Positions 17,332 to 26,735 of a stretch of DNA of 64,000 nucleotides are shown here, piece by piece. A model generated the notes under the pieces. That model was not told the DNA's origin, did not search any database, and saw nothing but the letters and a program-made list of their open reading frames with translations. The DNA lies in contig JAPLQE010000083.1 in the NCBI GenBank assembly GCA_026399835.1, positions 1 to 64,000 on the forward strand, given 5' to 3'. The stretch's first letter is position 1. Every line of letters begins with the position of its first letter. The stretch is from Burkholderiales bacterium (lineage in GTDB: Bacteria; Pseudomonadota; Gammaproteobacteria; Burkholderiales; Burkholderiaceae_E). Made by a program: the position numbers and the translations under genes.

Positions 17332-20013
17332 CTACTTCCGCCCCCCCGAAAACATCCCCTCCGCCCGCCTCACATCCTCGTCCGACAGCCGCGTGACCTG
17401 AGCGATCGCGAAGCGCACCTCGGGCGACAGCAGCCAGGGCGCGTCGGCCGCCGCCTCGACGAGCGCACCGTCGAACGCGAGCCGCCCGTCGACGGCCCGC
17501 ACCCAGCCGAGCTCGCCGAGCGTCGCGATGATCGCCCGGAATGCGGCGCGATCGAAGAACTCGGGCGAGCCCGGCTCATGCAGGAAGGCCATGCGCTGCG
17601 CGAGCAGGTAGCACAGGTCCTCCAGCGCCTTCGACGTGAGCGCGCCCGACCCCTGCCCGGTGAGCACGGCGAGCGTGATGAACCAGCGCTCCAGCGGCTG
17701 GCGCATCAGCTGCGCGAGCGTGTGCAGGGCCGCCGCCCCGTCGCCGCGCGCGGCGGGTCCCGCGCCGGTCAGCCCGAGCGCGGCGAACGCGTCGAGGCAG
17801 GCGTCGACCTTGCCACCGAGCTCGGCCGCGTCCCACGAGAGGAACAGCTCGGCGCGCAGCAGCGGGAACACGCGGTGCGAGACCGCCAGCAGCCGCTCGC
17901 GTTCGACGCCCGGATGCTGCGACATCAACGCCGCCAGCAGCGCGGGCAACGCCCAGGCGTGCAGCACGTTGTTGCGGAAGTAGGCGAGCAGCGCGACCTG
18001 CGAGCCGTGCACCTGGAGCACGTCGCCCAGCGGATGGGCGATCCGCCAGAGCACGCCGGTGCGCTCGGCCTGCTCGACGATCTCGACGCCCGACAGCGGC
18101 GTGACCACCAGGCGCGCCGAGTACGGCGCGCGCGCCAGCAGCTCGTGCAGCAGGTCGAGCTGGCGCACGAGCTGTGCGGCATCCATCGCGTGGCGCGGCG
18201 AGCCGAGCATCGCGACCGACACCAGGTTCACCGGGTTGACCACCACCGCGTCGTTGATCCGGGTGACGATCTCCAGCGCGAGCGCGTCCACCGCGGCGCG
18301 CCGCTCGAGATCGGCCTTCGTGCTCGCCGCCGCGCGCCGCGCCGCGCTGGGTCCCGGCGCGCCCTCGACCGCCGCCGGCGCCGGCGCCGGCATCGCGCCG
18401 TGCGCGGCCAGGAACGGCCCGAGCGGGATCGGCTCGCCGACGTTCACGTGGACGCGACCGAAATGCTCGCGCAGCACCCTCAGCGAGCGCAGCAGCCCGA
18501 GCAGCGACTCCTTCTGCTTCGGCCGACCCGACAGCTCGGCGATGTAGGTGTCGCCCTCGAGCACGCGCTCGTAGCCGATGTAGACCGGCACGAACACCAG
18601 CGGACGCTGCGGCGCGCGCAGCCAGCTGTCGACCGTCATCGCGAGCAGCCCGGCCTTGGGCGCGAGCGTGCGTCCGGTACGGCTGCGGCCGCCCTCGACG
18701 AAGTACTCCACCGGGAAGCCGCGCGTGATCATCGCGTGCAGGTACTCGGCGAACACCGCCGAATACAGCGCGTCGCCGCGGAAGCTGCGCCGCAAGAAGA
18801 ACGCGCCGCCGCGGCGCAGCAGCCCACCCACCACCGGCAGGTTCAGGTTCGCGCCGGCGGCCACGTGCGGCGGCGGCAAGCCCTGGTAGTAGATGAGGAA
18901 GGACAGGAGCAGGTAGTCGATGTGGCTGCGGTGGCAGGGCACGTAGACCACGGTGGCGTCCGAGGCGATGGTCCGCAGCTCGTCGAGGCGGTTCGCCGAG
19001 ATCCCGTCGTAGAGCCGGTTCCAGAGCAGCTGCAGCAGCAGGTCGTAGGCGCGGATGAAGGGATACGAGTAGTTCGACGCGATCTCCCACGCCGCGCGGC
19101 GCGCGGTGCGCTCGGCGCGCTCGCGCGTCTGCCCCTTGCCCCGCGCGGCCTCCTCGATCGCATGCTGCACCGGCTCGCCCGCGATCACCGCGTTGATCAG
19201 CACGTGACGGTGCGACAGGTCGGGGCCGACCACGCGTTCGCGCACGCGGCGGAACGCCGCGCGCAGCAGGCGGGCCGCGCGGCGCAACGCGAGCGCGTCG
19301 TCGTCCGCGCCCCCGGTCATCTCGCGCAGGGACATCGGCTCGCCGAACTCGAGCATCGTCTGGCGGCCGTGGATGATCACGCGGGCGAGCTGCCGCACCG
19401 GTCCGGGGATGCCCCAGCCCTCGGCGAGCAGCGCCTTGAGGATCGAGTCCTGGTTGCGCGGCGCGCGGCCCCAGAAGACGTGGACCGGCACGACGGTCAC
19501 GTCGGCCGCCGGGTCAGCGCGCACCGCGGCGGCCAGGCGCGCCAGGCGCGGCGCGTAGGCGTACGGCTGCGCGCGCAGCGGCGAGGGCTGCCCCGATCGC
19601 GTGAGATAGAAGAACGAGTGCGACTCGACCGCATGCGGCGCGCCATCGGCCCCGGCCGCCGCCAGGGGCGCGAGCGGCAGCGGCAGCCCGAGCGCGCGCG
19701 CCTGCTCGTCGAGGACGACCAGCGTCGACAGCGTGCGGAACTGCAGCGCGTAGCAGACCGGCTGGCCGCGATCGAGCTTGCCGGCGAGCGCCTCGGCGCC
19801 GACGACCTGCACGCTGACCATTCGCCGCAGCAGCGGGCGCATCGCGGCGATCACGGGGCGCCCGAGCCAGGAGCCCCGACTCCGGGCGCGCCGGGCGATC
19901 GGCACGGCAGGGACCGGCTCGACCGGCGGGGAGGGCGCGGCGGTCGTCGGGGTCGGCGCGTGCTCGGCGGGGTCCACCCCCGAAAGGTCGCACCGCGATC
20001 GACCGGCCGTCAA
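17332..20013 (-). CDS. plsB: Glycerol-3-phosphate 1-O-acyltransferase PlsB
   Basis: This 893-residue membrane-associated enzyme carries out the first acylation in phospholipid synthesis. The acyltransferase block HX4D is present in CHRSHIDYL, followed by the glycerol-phosphate-binding GGAFFLRRSFRG and the VEGGRSRTGR motif, with FVPVYIGYERV after it. Length is close to that of PlsB proteins. The frame opens at a TTG (20013) with no ribosome site; a GTG at 19977 is an equally possible start, so the first residues are uncertain. It is convergent with the diguanylate cyclase gene, with almost no gap. Confidence 0.95.
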   Translation of the reverse strand: MTAGRSRCDLSGVDPAEHAPTPTTAAPSPPVEPVPAVPIARRARSRGSWLGRPVIAAMRPLLRRMVSVQVVGAEALAGKLDRGQPVCYALQFRTLSTLVVLDEQARALGLPLPLAPLAAAGADGAPHAVESHSFFYLTRSGQPSPLRAQPYAYAPRLARLAAAVRADPAADVTVVPVHVFWGRAPRNQDSILKALLAEGWGIPGPVRQLARVIIHGRQTMLEFGEPMSLREMTGGADDDALALRRAARLLRAAFRRVRERVVGPDLSHRHVLINAVIAGEPVQHAIEEAARGKGQTRERAERTARRAAWEIASNYSYPFIRAYDLLLQLLWNRLYDGISANRLDELRTIASDATVVYVPCHRSHIDYLLLSFLIYYQGLPPPHVAAGANLNLPVVGGLLRRGGAFFLRRSFRGDALYSAVFAEYLHAMITRGFPVEYFVEGGRSRTGRTLAPKAGLLAMTVDSWLRAPQRPLVFVPVYIGYERVLEGDTYIAELSGRPKQKESLLGLLRSLRVLREHFGRVHVNVGEPIPLGPFLAAHGAMPAPAPAAVEGAPGPSAARRAAASTKADLERRAAVDALALEIVTRINDAVVVNPVNLVSVAMLGSPRHAMDAAQLVRQLDLLHELLARAPYSARLVVTPLSGVEIVEQAERTGVLWRIAHPLGDVLQVHGSQVALLAYFRNNVLHAWALPALLAALMSQHPGVERERLLAVSHRVFPLLRAELFLSWDAAELGGKVDACLDAFAALGLTGAGPAARGDGAAALHTLAQLMRQPLERWFITLAVLTGQGSGALTSKALEDLCYLLAQRMAFLHEPGSPEFFDRAAFRAIIATLGELGWVRAVDGRLAFDGALVEAAADAPWLLSPEVRFAIAQVTRLSDEDVRRAEGMFSGGRK

Positions 20014-20059
20014 ACCGACAGCCGCGGACGGGGTCGCGGCCGGACCGGCCGCGGGTGCC

Positions 20060-21244
20060 TCAGAGCGCCAGCACGTGCCCCTGGTCGGGCCGGCCGCGAC
20101 CGTCGACCATGTCGCGCCAGACGCGCGACACGTCGTCGGCCCCCTGCCCCTCGACCACCGTCATCCAGCCGCCCGCGCCGCGCACCTTCGCCGAGAAGCC
20201 GTCGCGCGCGGCAGCCAGCCGGCGCTCGACCTCGTGTGCGCCCCAGTCGGCGTCGCGCTTGCGCCAGCGACCGGGCGCGAAGAACATCACGGGCTTCGGG
20301 CCCGGCAGCGGCGCGGGCGGGGCCCCTTCGGAGCGCCGCGGCGCACCCTGCTCCCAGTGCGTGAGGCCAACCGCGCAGTCGTGGCGCAGCGCGTCGCCCA
20401 GGCGCCGGTGGATCGCCTCGCGCACGCGGGCATCGCCCGACATGTCGACGTAGACCGTCGGCACCTCGGCCTCGAGCGAGCCGGCCGCGTCGTAGGGCAG
20501 CACGCGGTCGTAGCAGCCCAGGGCCTCGACGAAGGCGACGTTGCCCGGCGAGGTCAGCCCGAGCACCTCGACCGCAGCGGCCGTGCCGCGGCGCTGCGCC
20601 AGCAGCCATGCGGTGGCATAGGCGGTCTTGCTCGAGGCGCTGCCCAGCACCACGCGCCGAGCGCCGAAGCAGCCCTCGTCGGCGAGGAAGTCGTCGATCA
20701 GGAAGGCAGTGGTGAACAGCGGACTGAGCAGCATCTGCTCGGCCTCGCGCGCGGCCCGTGCCGAGGCGTCCTCGTCCGCGCGCGCTCGCACGCGCAGGTA
20801 GATGTTGTAGACCGGCGAGAGACCGGCGCGGTGGGCCGCGCCGTCGGCGAAGCCGCGCGGACCGAGGGCCGTCGGCTCGACCTCGAGGTGGGTGGACATC
20901 GGCAGGTAGCCGTAGAAGCGATCGCCGACCGGCAGTTCGGGGTGCGAGGACGCGACCACTGTCGCGAAGCCCCACACCGGCACGCGCCCCCAGCCCTCGG
21001 GCGCCGGGAAGAAGCGCCAGTACTCGAGCCCGGGTGCCGCACCGCAGGCGCCGTAGGTGACGTTGTTCGCAGTCAGCGCGAAGCGCTCGACGCGCAGCAC
21101 CGCGCGGCCGGGCTCGAGGCCGGTCGCGCCGGGCACCGGGCCCTGCACCACGCGGGTGGTGCGCAGGTCGTCGCGGCGGACCTGGACGTCGACGAAGCCC
21201 GCAGAGTCATGCCGCCTATCGGCGGATTCACGTTCTGGTTGCAT
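20060..21244 (-). CDS. DUF2855 family protein
   Basis: This 394-residue protein resembles the DUF2855 family, which has a quinone-oxidoreductase-like fold. Characteristic stretches are RFALTANNVTYGACG, the central VVLGSASSKTAYATAWLL that resembles a nucleotide-binding region, and VYVDMSGDARVREA. The enzymatic role of the family is unknown. It lies just upstream of plsB on the same strand with a short gap, which may or may not mean cotranscription. Confidence 0.85.
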   Translation of the reverse strand: MQPERESADRRHDSAGFVDVQVRRDDLRTTRVVQGPVPGATGLEPGRAVLRVERFALTANNVTYGACGAAPGLEYWRFFPAPEGWGRVPVWGFATVVASSHPELPVGDRFYGYLPMSTHLEVEPTALGPRGFADGAAHRAGLSPVYNIYLRVRARADEDASARAAREAEQMLLSPLFTTAFLIDDFLADEGCFGARRVVLGSASSKTAYATAWLLAQRRGTAAAVEVLGLTSPGNVAFVEALGCYDRVLPYDAAGSLEAEVPTVYVDMSGDARVREAIHRRLGDALRHDCAVGLTHWEQGAPRRSEGAPPAPLPGPKPVMFFAPGRWRKRDADWGAHEVERRLAAARDGFSAKVRGAGGWMTVVEGQGADDVSRVWRDMVDGRGRPDQGHVLAL

Positions 21245-21306
21245 TGAGCCTCGCGCCTGCAGGCGCTCGTCGTTACGTAGGCGGCGGCCAGTGGCCGCCG
21301 AAACCC

Positions 21307-22317
21307 CTACTTCACCATTTTCACGGTGCGATCCAGGAACTCGTTCGTGTACGCGCTCTTCACGTCGAACGGCTTGTCCAGACCGATGTACTCGAGGACG
21401 AGGTCGTAGTCGGCCTTCATCCGCGCGTCGTCGTGGATGCCGAGCGCGACCTCGCGCGAGGTCCTGTCGCTCATCAGCGTCTCGACCAGCTTCCAGTTGG
21501 TGAGCTCGTTGTCGAACTTGAGCGCGCCGTTGGCCTCGATCAGCGCCTGCACGCACGGCTCGGGCTGCGCGACGCAGGCGGCGAACGCACGCTGCGTCAC
21601 CTTCACGAATCGGTCCACCAGCGGGCGGTTCTTGGCGAGGAACTCGGCGTTCACGATCACCGAGTTGCCGTACGGATTGAGGCCCGCGTCCTTCCACGCG
21701 AGGAAGCCCATGTCGTCGCCGAGCTCGCGCTGGAAGATGTGGTGGATGTTGTAGAACGAGGTGGTCGCGTCGATCGACTTGGCCTTGAGCGCCGACAGCT
21801 TGGCGTTCGCGTCGATGTTCACCCAGGTGACCGACTTCGGATCCATGCCGTTGGACTTGGCGAGCGCCGGCCACATCGTGCGCGCGCCGTCGCCGGCCGG
21901 ATTGCCGATCTTCTTGCCGACGAGATCCTTGACCGACCTGATGCCCGAGCTCTTGAGCCAGTACAGGCCCTGCGGCGAGTTCGCGTAGACGTTGAAGACC
22001 GCGACGAGGTCCGCGCCCTTGCCGCGCGCCACCAGCACGCCGCCCATGTCGGCCAGACCGATGGGGTTGGCGCCCGCGCCGACCTTCTGCGTGGCCAGCG
22101 CCGAGCCGCGGCCCGGCTCGAGGTTCAGGTCGATGCCTTCCTTGACGTACCAGCCCTGCTTCTTCGCGAAGTAGTAGGGCGCGTGGTCGCCGCCCGGCAC
22201 CCAGTTGAGGACGAAGTCGACCTTCGTCTGCGCACCCGCCGCGGCCGCGCCGAGCAGTGCGGCACAGGTGATCGCGACCTTCGCCGCGCGCGCGGTGAAC
22301 CCTTGCATCGATGCCAT
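21307..22317 (-). CDS. ABC transporter substrate-binding protein, NMT1/ThiY-like
   Basis: This 336-residue periplasmic binding protein has a signal peptide (hydrophobic ITCAALLGAAAAGA, cleavage near residue 29) and a mature start QTKVDFVLNWVPGGDHAPYY typical of ThiY/NMT1 proteins. The ATG at 22317 is preceded by AGGAG six bases upstream. It is transcribed divergently from the genes for its probable permease (23580) and ATPase (24344), sharing a control region with two palindromes. The ligand is unknown; the neighbouring lyase and enolase-type enzyme suggest a sugar-acid-like or other organic acid. Confidence 0.9.
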   Translation of the reverse strand: MASMQGFTARAAKVAITCAALLGAAAAGAQTKVDFVLNWVPGGDHAPYYFAKKQGWYVKEGIDLNLEPGRGSALATQKVGAGANPIGLADMGGVLVARGKGADLVAVFNVYANSPQGLYWLKSSGIRSVKDLVGKKIGNPAGDGARTMWPALAKSNGMDPKSVTWVNIDANAKLSALKAKSIDATTSFYNIHHIFQRELGDDMGFLAWKDAGLNPYGNSVIVNAEFLAKNRPLVDRFVKVTQRAFAACVAQPEPCVQALIEANGALKFDNELTNWKLVETLMSDRTSREVALGIHDDARMKADYDLVLEYIGLDKPFDVKSAYTNEFLDRTVKMVK

Positions 22318-22396
22318 CTCGTCTCCTCTCCTGTCGTCGTGATGCGGGCGGCCTCGGGCGGGCTCCGATCGATGGTATCGACCGGTTTCCGAGAGT

Positions 22397-22419
22397 GTCA
22401 ACGCCGCCCGGGCGTTGAC
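22397..22419. promoter_or_regulatory. Perfect inverted repeat in the divergent control region
   Basis: GTCAACGCC and GGCGTTGAC flank a five-base spacer (GCCCG). It lies 24 bases from the TAAC-N6-GTTA site, between the binding-protein gene and the lyase gene. It may be a second operator, or a hairpin. It has no match to the other operators. Confidence 0.4.
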
Positions 22420-22442
22420 GCTGCCGGACCCATCGGATAATT

Positions 22443-22456
22443 TAACCGGATGGTTA
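22443..22456. promoter_or_regulatory. Predicted TetR-family operator, site 3
   Basis: TAACCGGATGGTTA fits TAAC-N6-GTTA exactly and lies 37 bases before the lyase start. An in-frame ATG at 22415 lies upstream of this site, so the start was placed at 22493. Confidence 0.6.
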
Positions 22457-22492
22457 CATCCTACGGTGCACGGTAGCACGGCCCCCGACCCG

Positions 22493-23569
22493 ATGGCACT
22501 GCACCGCTCGGCGCTCCCGCAGGACGTGCTCTCGCTGCTGCGACGCGGCGCGGTCATCCCCGCGCATCCGCTCGCCCTCGACGCCTCGCGATCGCTGGAC
22601 GCGCGACACCAGCGCGCGCTGACCCGCTATTACCTCGACGCCGGCGCCGGCGGCCTCGCGGTCGGCGTGCACGCCACGCAGTTCGCGATCCGCGAGGTCG
22701 GCCTGTACGAGCCGGTGCTGCGCCTGGCGATGGAGACGGCGCGCGCCTGGACGCAGCGGCCGGTGGTGATGATCAGCGGGCTCGCCGGGCGCACGGCCCA
22801 GGCGGTGGCCGAGGCGCGCACCGCGGTCGCGCTCGGCTACCACTGCGGGATGCTGTCGCTGGCCGCGATGAAGGGCGAGTCGATCGACGCGCTGGTGGCG
22901 CACTGCGAGGCGGTGGCCGCCGAGATCCCGCTGATCGGCTTCTACCTGCAGACGGCGGTCGGCGGCATCGCGCTGCCCGCCGCGTTCTGGCAGCGCTTCG
23001 CCGCGATCGACAACGTGGTGGCGATCAAGATCGCGCCCTTCGACCGCTACGCGACGCTCGACGTCGCGCGCGGCGTGGTGGCCGCCGGCGCCGACGAGCG
23101 CGTCACCCTCTACACCGGCAACGACGACCACATCGTGCTCGACCTGCTGGCCCCGCTCGCCGTGCGCCGCGACACCGCCGATGGCGTCGAGGAGGTCCGG
23201 GTGCGCATCCGAGGCGGGCTGCTCGGCCACTGGAGCGTGTGGACGCGCGGCGCGGTCGAGCTGTTCGCGCGGATCGGCCGCGCGATCGAGGAGGACCGCC
23301 TCGACGACGACCTGCTCGCGCTGGACGCGCGGGTCACCGACTGCAACGCCGCGTTCTTCGACGTGGCCCACGGCTTCGCCGGCTGCATCCCGGGCTGCCA
23401 CGAGGTGCTGCGTCGCCAGGGCCTGCTGCAGGGCATCTGGTGTCTCGATCCGCACGAGACCCTGTCGCCCGGCCAGGCCGCCGAGATCGACCGCGTCTGC
23501 CGGCAGCACGCGGATCTGGCCGACGACGGCTTCGTGCGCGCGAACCTCGCCCGCTGGCTGGCGGACTGA
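22493..23569 (+). CDS. Dihydrodipicolinate synthase (DapA)/NAL-family protein
   Basis: This 358-residue TIM-barrel protein is related to the DapA/N-acetylneuraminate lyase family, which forms a Schiff base and performs aldol cleavage or condensation of pyruvate-like substrates. The candidate lysine is in VVAIKIAPFDRY (after residue 180), and the GGLAVGVHATQF stretch replaces the usual GTTGE-type phosphate or carboxylate loop. It is longer than DapA, with an extended C-terminus. It starts the plus-strand operon that continues with a permease, an ATPase and an enolase-superfamily enzyme, under a predicted TetR operator. Confidence 0.85.
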   Translation: MALHRSALPQDVLSLLRRGAVIPAHPLALDASRSLDARHQRALTRYYLDAGAGGLAVGVHATQFAIREVGLYEPVLRLAMETARAWTQRPVVMISGLAGRTAQAVAEARTAVALGYHCGMLSLAAMKGESIDALVAHCEAVAAEIPLIGFYLQTAVGGIALPAAFWQRFAAIDNVVAIKIAPFDRYATLDVARGVVAAGADERVTLYTGNDDHIVLDLLAPLAVRRDTADGVEEVRVRIRGGLLGHWSVWTRGAVELFARIGRAIEEDRLDDDLLALDARVTDCNAAFFDVAHGFAGCIPGCHEVLRRQGLLQGIWCLDPHETLSPGQAAEIDRVCRQHADLADDGFVRANLARWLAD

Positions 23570-23579
23570 GCCCGCGCCG

Positions 23580-24347
23580 ATGAACCGCCTGGACTCGCCC
23601 GCCTCGCGCTGGACCTTCGCCGTGCTCGCGCACGTCGGCCTGGTCGTCGCCTGGTACCTGTTCGTCGAGATCGGCAAGGTCCCGAAGTTCGTGATGCCCT
23701 CGCCGCAGGCCACGCTCGCGGCGCTCTTGAACCCCGACTACTCGTGGTGGCTGAACACCGCGGTCACCGCGACCGAGATCTTCGGCGGCTACTTCCTCGC
23801 GCTCGCGGTCGGCGTGATGCTGGCGCTCGCCTTCACCTGGTCGCGCCCGCTCGAGGCGATCTTCCTGCCGCTGCTGGTCACGCTGAACATGATCCCCAAG
23901 GTGGCGCTCGGGCCGCTGATCATCGTCTGGTTCAAGTACGGCGTGTTCCCGAACACGCTGATGGCGTTCTCGATCGCGGTATTCCCGATCCTGCTCACCA
24001 CCGCGCGCGGGCTGCGCGAGATCGAGCCGGAGCTGCTCGACCTGGTGCGCTCGCTGCGCGGCTCGCGCTGGCAGCTGTTCGTGAAGATCCAGCTGCCCGG
24101 CGCGTTGCCGTACATCTTCTCGGGCATGAAGGTCGCGTCGATCCTGGCGGTCGCCGGCGCCGTCGTCGGCGAGTTCCTGGGCTCCGACAAGGGGCTGGGC
24201 TACCTGATGCTGCAGGTGCAGGTCACGCTCGACACGCCGGCGATGTTCATGGCGGTGATCCTGATCACGCTGCTGGGCATGCTGCTGTACGGCTTCGTGC
24301 TGCTGCTCGAGCGCTGGCTGGTGGTGCGCGACGCGAGGGTCTCTTGA
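23580..24347 (+). CDS. ABC transporter permease, NitT/TauT type
   Basis: This is a 255-residue inner-membrane permease with about six hydrophobic segments and the EAA-like loop in [28 protein letters not shown]. It starts ten bases after the lyase gene. Its stop overlaps the TTG start of the ATPase gene. It should pair with the binding protein encoded divergently at 21307-22317. Confidence 0.92.
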   Translation: MNRLDSPASRWTFAVLAHVGLVVAWYLFVEIGKVPKFVMPSPQATLAALLNPDYSWWLNTAVTATEIFGGYFLALAVGVMLALAFTWSRPLEAIFLPLLVTLNMIPKVALGPLIIVWFKYGVFPNTLMAFSIAVFPILLTTARGLREIEPELLDLVRSLRGSRWQLFVKIQLPGALPYIFSGMKVASILAVAGAVVGEFLGSDKGLGYLMLQVQVTLDTPAMFMAVILITLLGMLLYGFVLLLERWLVVRDARVS

Positions 24348-25117
24348 GCGGGGCCGACGAGGCGTTCATCCACCTGCGCGGCGTGCGCAAGGTCTACCGG
24401 ACGGGCGGGCGCGAGCACCTCGCGATCTCGGACGCGAGCTTCGACGTGATGCCGGGCGAGCTGGTCTCGCTGGTCGGGCCCTCGGGCTGCGGCAAGTCGA
24501 CGCTGCTCAAGATCCTGTCGGGGCTGCATCCGCACGACGGCGGCGAGGTCCGGATCGGCTCGGCGGCCTACCCCTTCGACCCGGCGCGCGACATCGGCAT
24601 GGTGTTCCAGCAGCCGCTGCTGCTGAAGTGGCGCCGGATCATCGACAACGTGCTGCTCCCGGCCGAGATCCTGGGGCTGCCGATGGCCGCCGCACGGGAC
24701 CGCGCGCGCGCGCTGCTCGCGCTGGTCGGCCTGGCCGGCAGCGAGGACAAGTATCCGTACGAGCTGTCCGGCGGCATGCAGCAGCGCGCGGCGATCGCGC
24801 GATCGCTGGTGCACGACCCGAAGCTGGTGCTGATGGACGAGCCCTTCGGCGCGCTGGACGCGCTGACCCGCGAGAAGATGAACCTCGAGCTGCTGCGGAT
24901 CTGGCGCGAGTCGGGCAAGACGATCGTGTTCGTCACCCACGGCATCTCCGAGGCGGTGTTCCTCGGCACGCGCGTGGTGGTGCTGACCGCGGGTCCGGCC
25001 CGCATGGCCGACAACTTTCCGGTCGAGCTGCCCTATCCGCGCACGCTCGACATGAAGACGCACGAGGCCTTCGGCGTCTATACGCGGCGCATCTACGCGC
25101 TGCTCGGCATGGAGTGA
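24344..25117 (+). CDS. ABC transporter ATP-binding protein, NitT/TauT type
   Basis: This 257-residue ATPase shows Walker A (GPSGCGKST), the signature LSGGMQQR, Walker B (LVLMDEP) and the H-loop THG. No ATG precedes the domain sensibly; the TTG at 24344, overlapping the permease stop (TTGA), is the most consistent start, and the family sequence begins soon after. It drives the importer encoded by the flanking genes. Confidence 0.9.
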   Translation: MSGADEAFIHLRGVRKVYRTGGREHLAISDASFDVMPGELVSLVGPSGCGKSTLLKILSGLHPHDGGEVRIGSAAYPFDPARDIGMVFQQPLLLKWRRIIDNVLLPAEILGLPMAAARDRARALLALVGLAGSEDKYPYELSGGMQQRAAIARSLVHDPKLVLMDEPFGALDALTREKMNLELLRIWRESGKTIVFVTHGISEAVFLGTRVVVLTAGPARMADNFPVELPYPRTLDMKTHEAFGVYTRRIYALLGME

Positions 25118-25119
25118 CG

Positions 25120-26559
25120 ATGCACGCCCCCCGCTTCACCGTCGTCTCGATCGAGGCCTTCGAGCGCGACGTGCGCCTGCGCATGCCGTTTCGCTTCGGC
25201 GTGGTGACACTCACCGCGGCGCCGCAGGCCTTCGTGCGCGCGACCATCCGCCTGGCCGACGGCACCGAGGCGAGCGGCGCCGCGGCCGAGCTGCTCGCGC
25301 CCAAGTGGTTCGACAAGGATCCGGCGCTGTCGAACGAGGACAACTTCGACCAGCTTCGGCGCGCCGTGCACCTGGCACGCATCGCGTACGCGGACGGCGA
25401 GGCGCGCAGCGCGGTCGGCCACTTCGCCGCGCACCATGCCGCGCATGCCGCGCGCTGCGCCGCGCAGGGCCTGAACGGACTGGTGGCGGGCTTCGGGCCG
25501 GCGCTGGTGGACCGCGCGCTGCTCGACGCGCTGTGCCGCGCGCTCGGCGTGCCGTTCTCCACCGCGGTCCGCGAGGACCGCATCGGGCTGGCCGCCCATG
25601 CGGCGGCGCTGGCCCCGGAGCTCGAGGGCTTCGACGTCGGCGCGTTCCTCGCCGCGCTGCGGCCCGCCGCGTCGATCGCCGCACGCCACACCGTGGGACT
25701 GGTCGACCGCATCGTCGCCTCCGATGCCGGCGCGCCGGTGGGCGACGGGCTGCCCGAGACGCTCGAGGAGGTGGTGGCGCGCTACGGCCACCGCTGGTTC
25801 AAGCTCAAGGTCGGCGGCGATGTCGCGGCCGACGTCGAGCGGCTGTCGGCGATCGCCTCGGTGCTCGACCGCATCCCCGAGCCCTACCGGGCCTCGCTCG
25901 ACGGCAACGAACAGTACGACGACGTCGACGGCGTGGTGGCGCTGTGGCGGGCGATGCAGGCCGAGCCGCGGCTGCGCCGCCTGGTCGACAGCGTGGTGTT
26001 CATCGAGCAGCCGATCCGGCGCTCGAGTGCGCTGTCGCGCGACATCGGCGCGCTCGCCGCCGAGCGGCCGGTCATCGTCGACGAGTCCGACGACACGCTC
26101 GACGCCTTCGCCCGGGCGCGTGCGCTCGGCTACGTCGGCGTGTCCTCGAAGACCTGCAAGGGCCTGTACAAGTCGATGCTCAACGCGGCCCGCTGCGCAC
26201 GCTGGAACGCCGAGGCCGGGTCGGCGCGCTGCTTCATGAGCGCCGAGGACCTGACCATCCAGGCGGGGCTCGCGCTGCAGCAGGACCTGGCGCTGGTGTC
26301 GCTGCTCGGGATCACCCACGTCGAGCGCAACGGCCACCACTATGTCGACGGCATGGCCGCGCTGCCCGCCGCCGAGCAGCAGGCCTTCCTCGACGCGCAT
26401 CCCGACCTCTATGAGCGCAGCCACGGCGCGGTGCGCGTGCGGATCCGCGACGGCAGCCTCGCGATCGGCTCGCTCGATGCGCCGGGCTTCGCGAGCGGCG
26501 CGATGCCGGCGTGGGATGCGATGCGCGCGCTGCCCGACGGCTGGCACCAGAAGCCGTGA
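25120..26559 (+). CDS. Enolase-superfamily (mandelate racemase-like) protein
   Basis: This 479-residue protein resembles enolase-superfamily enzymes, which abstract a proton next to a carboxylate with Mg2+ help, giving dehydration or racemisation of sugar acids and related compounds. The KxK-type base is in RWFKLKVGGD, likely metal ligands are Asp in SLDGNEQ, Glu in FIEQPI and Asp/Glu in IVDESDD, and the second-base region is SSKTCKGLYKS. It is longer than typical members. It lies two bases after the ATPase stop, completing the operon of lyase, importer and dehydratase-like enzyme. Confidence 0.85.
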   Translation: MHAPRFTVVSIEAFERDVRLRMPFRFGVVTLTAAPQAFVRATIRLADGTEASGAAAELLAPKWFDKDPALSNEDNFDQLRRAVHLARIAYADGEARSAVGHFAAHHAAHAARCAAQGLNGLVAGFGPALVDRALLDALCRALGVPFSTAVREDRIGLAAHAAALAPELEGFDVGAFLAALRPAASIAARHTVGLVDRIVASDAGAPVGDGLPETLEEVVARYGHRWFKLKVGGDVAADVERLSAIASVLDRIPEPYRASLDGNEQYDDVDGVVALWRAMQAEPRLRRLVDSVVFIEQPIRRSSALSRDIGALAAERPVIVDESDDTLDAFARARALGYVGVSSKTCKGLYKSMLNAARCARWNAEAGSARCFMSAEDLTIQAGLALQQDLALVSLLGITHVERNGHHYVDGMAALPAAEQQAFLDAHPDLYERSHGAVRVRIRDGSLAIGSLDAPGFASGAMPAWDAMRALPDGWHQKP

Positions 26560-26735
26560 ATAAACCTACTGCGCGTCTCGATCCGGCGCCTGCGGTGCTC
26601 GCCGTACATCACGAGAAGGTAGCTCGCCCGCCCCGTTCTAGAGCCCGGCCTCCACGCCCGCGCTTGCCAGGTCGCGACGCGCGGCGCACGGTGGGGCGTC
26701 TCCCACCCCGCGCGTCTCGCCCCGCGTCACCGACC

